DNA from: Paenibacillus lemnae
GTDB taxonomy: Bacteria; Bacillota; Bacilli; Paenibacillales; Paenibacillaceae
Assembly (NCBI RefSeq): GCF_012933385.1
Contig: NZ_JABBPN010000018.1
Span: 1 to 64,000 of the forward strand
DNA: 64,000 nt
Reading direction: 5' to 3'
The notes under the pieces are model-generated. The model was not told where the DNA came from. It saw nothing but the letters and a program-made list of their open reading frames with translations, and ran no database searches. Made by a program: the position numbers and the translations under genes. The stretch's first letter is position 1; every line of letters starts with the position of its first letter. Below, in pieces: positions 63,808-64,000 of this stretch.

Positions 63808-64000
63808 ATGAGAAAAGCACGTTTAATCTATAATCCGACCTCCGGGCGGGAGGAAATGAAGCGCCGTCTGGCGGATGTGCTGCAGCGGCTGGATAGTGCC
63901 GGTATTGAAACCTCCTGTCATGCGACGACGGGTGAAGGCGATGCGACCCGTTCTGCGGCGGAAGCTGTGGAACGGGGGTATGACCTCATCATCGCCGCCG
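63808..64000 (+). CDS. dagK: Diacylglycerol kinase (DgkB/DagK), 5' part, cut by the window edge
   Basis: The visible 64 residues begin MRKARLIYNPTSGREEMKRR and continue with CHATTGEGDATRSAAEAVERGYDLIIAA, the start of the DAGK catalytic domain of soluble lipid kinases. The GGDGT motif lies beyond the edge. It phosphorylates diacylglycerol back to phosphatidic acid. RBS is weak (AGGTGG). It lies 20 nt after the chelatase. Confidence 0.9.
   Translation, partial: MRKARLIYNPTSGREEMKRRLADVLQRLDSAGIETSCHATTGEGDATRSAAEAVERGYDLIIAA

Overview
The window looks like chromosomal DNA of a Paenibacillus-type Firmicute. GC content is moderate, ribosome binding sites are strong GGAGG types, and intrinsic terminators separate the transcription units. 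Carbohydrate ABC transporters are paired with YesM/YesN-type regulators, a BceRSAB-type antibiotic-sensing module is present, and the purine genes follow the Bacillus order purEKBCSQLF-MNHD. The last 6 kb (yerB, yerC, dagK and neighbours) also resembles the region downstream of pur in Bacillus. This assignment rests on gene content and recalled family features, not on a database search.

Layout. 1-733 is non-coding and repeat-rich and ends in a FapR-type operator before a fabH paralogue. 1920-10036 holds a CUT1 sugar transporter (lipoprotein plus two permeases) followed by a sensor kinase, a second membrane-anchored solute-binding protein and an AraC-type response regulator, probably a sugar-sensing three-component system. 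10125-13257 holds a ring-cleaving dioxygenase-like VOC protein, a GlsB-type membrane protein, NanE and a divergent RpiR regulator. 13350-17832 is a complete BceRSAB-type module with a BceR box. 17915-18736 is a metallo-beta-lactamase-fold hydrolase. 18737-19603 is a repeat-rich gap, followed by topB, an ABC exporter pair, a Gfo/Idh/MocA oxidoreductase and several small genes.

26544-40701 is the purine operon. It has a PurR-type box pair and a guanine-class purine riboswitch with a terminator upstream of purE. The eleven pur genes run from CAIR formation to IMP, with a gap between purF and purM that carries a dispersed repeat. 40780-44703 is a maltodextrin- or galactan-type ABC importer under LacI-family operators, followed by a chemoreceptor. 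47509-49647 (minus strand) is a secreted cyclodextrin glucanotransferase behind a cre-containing promoter and a long leader with a terminator hairpin. Cyclodextrin production and oligosaccharide uptake may form one starch-use pathway.

50287-51850 is an mhqO/mhqD-like quinone and aldehyde detoxification pair with an MhqR-like operator. Behind it lie five 52-bp tandem repeats and a decayed DUF3231 gene. The remainder holds ilvA, a PadR/DUF1129 pair, an alpha/beta hydrolase, DoxX, yerB, a Pit phosphate transporter with its DUF47 partner, CorA, yerC, a CbiX-like chelatase and the start of dagK.

The least explained signals are: a four-hairpin dispersed element present twice with identical internal spacing (115-313 and 19217-19415); a 95-bp inverted dispersed repeat (18872-18965 and 35757-35851); the 5 x 52 bp array; a promoter-to-terminator segment near 50052-50170 that may be a small RNA; and the attenuator-like leader of the CGTase gene.
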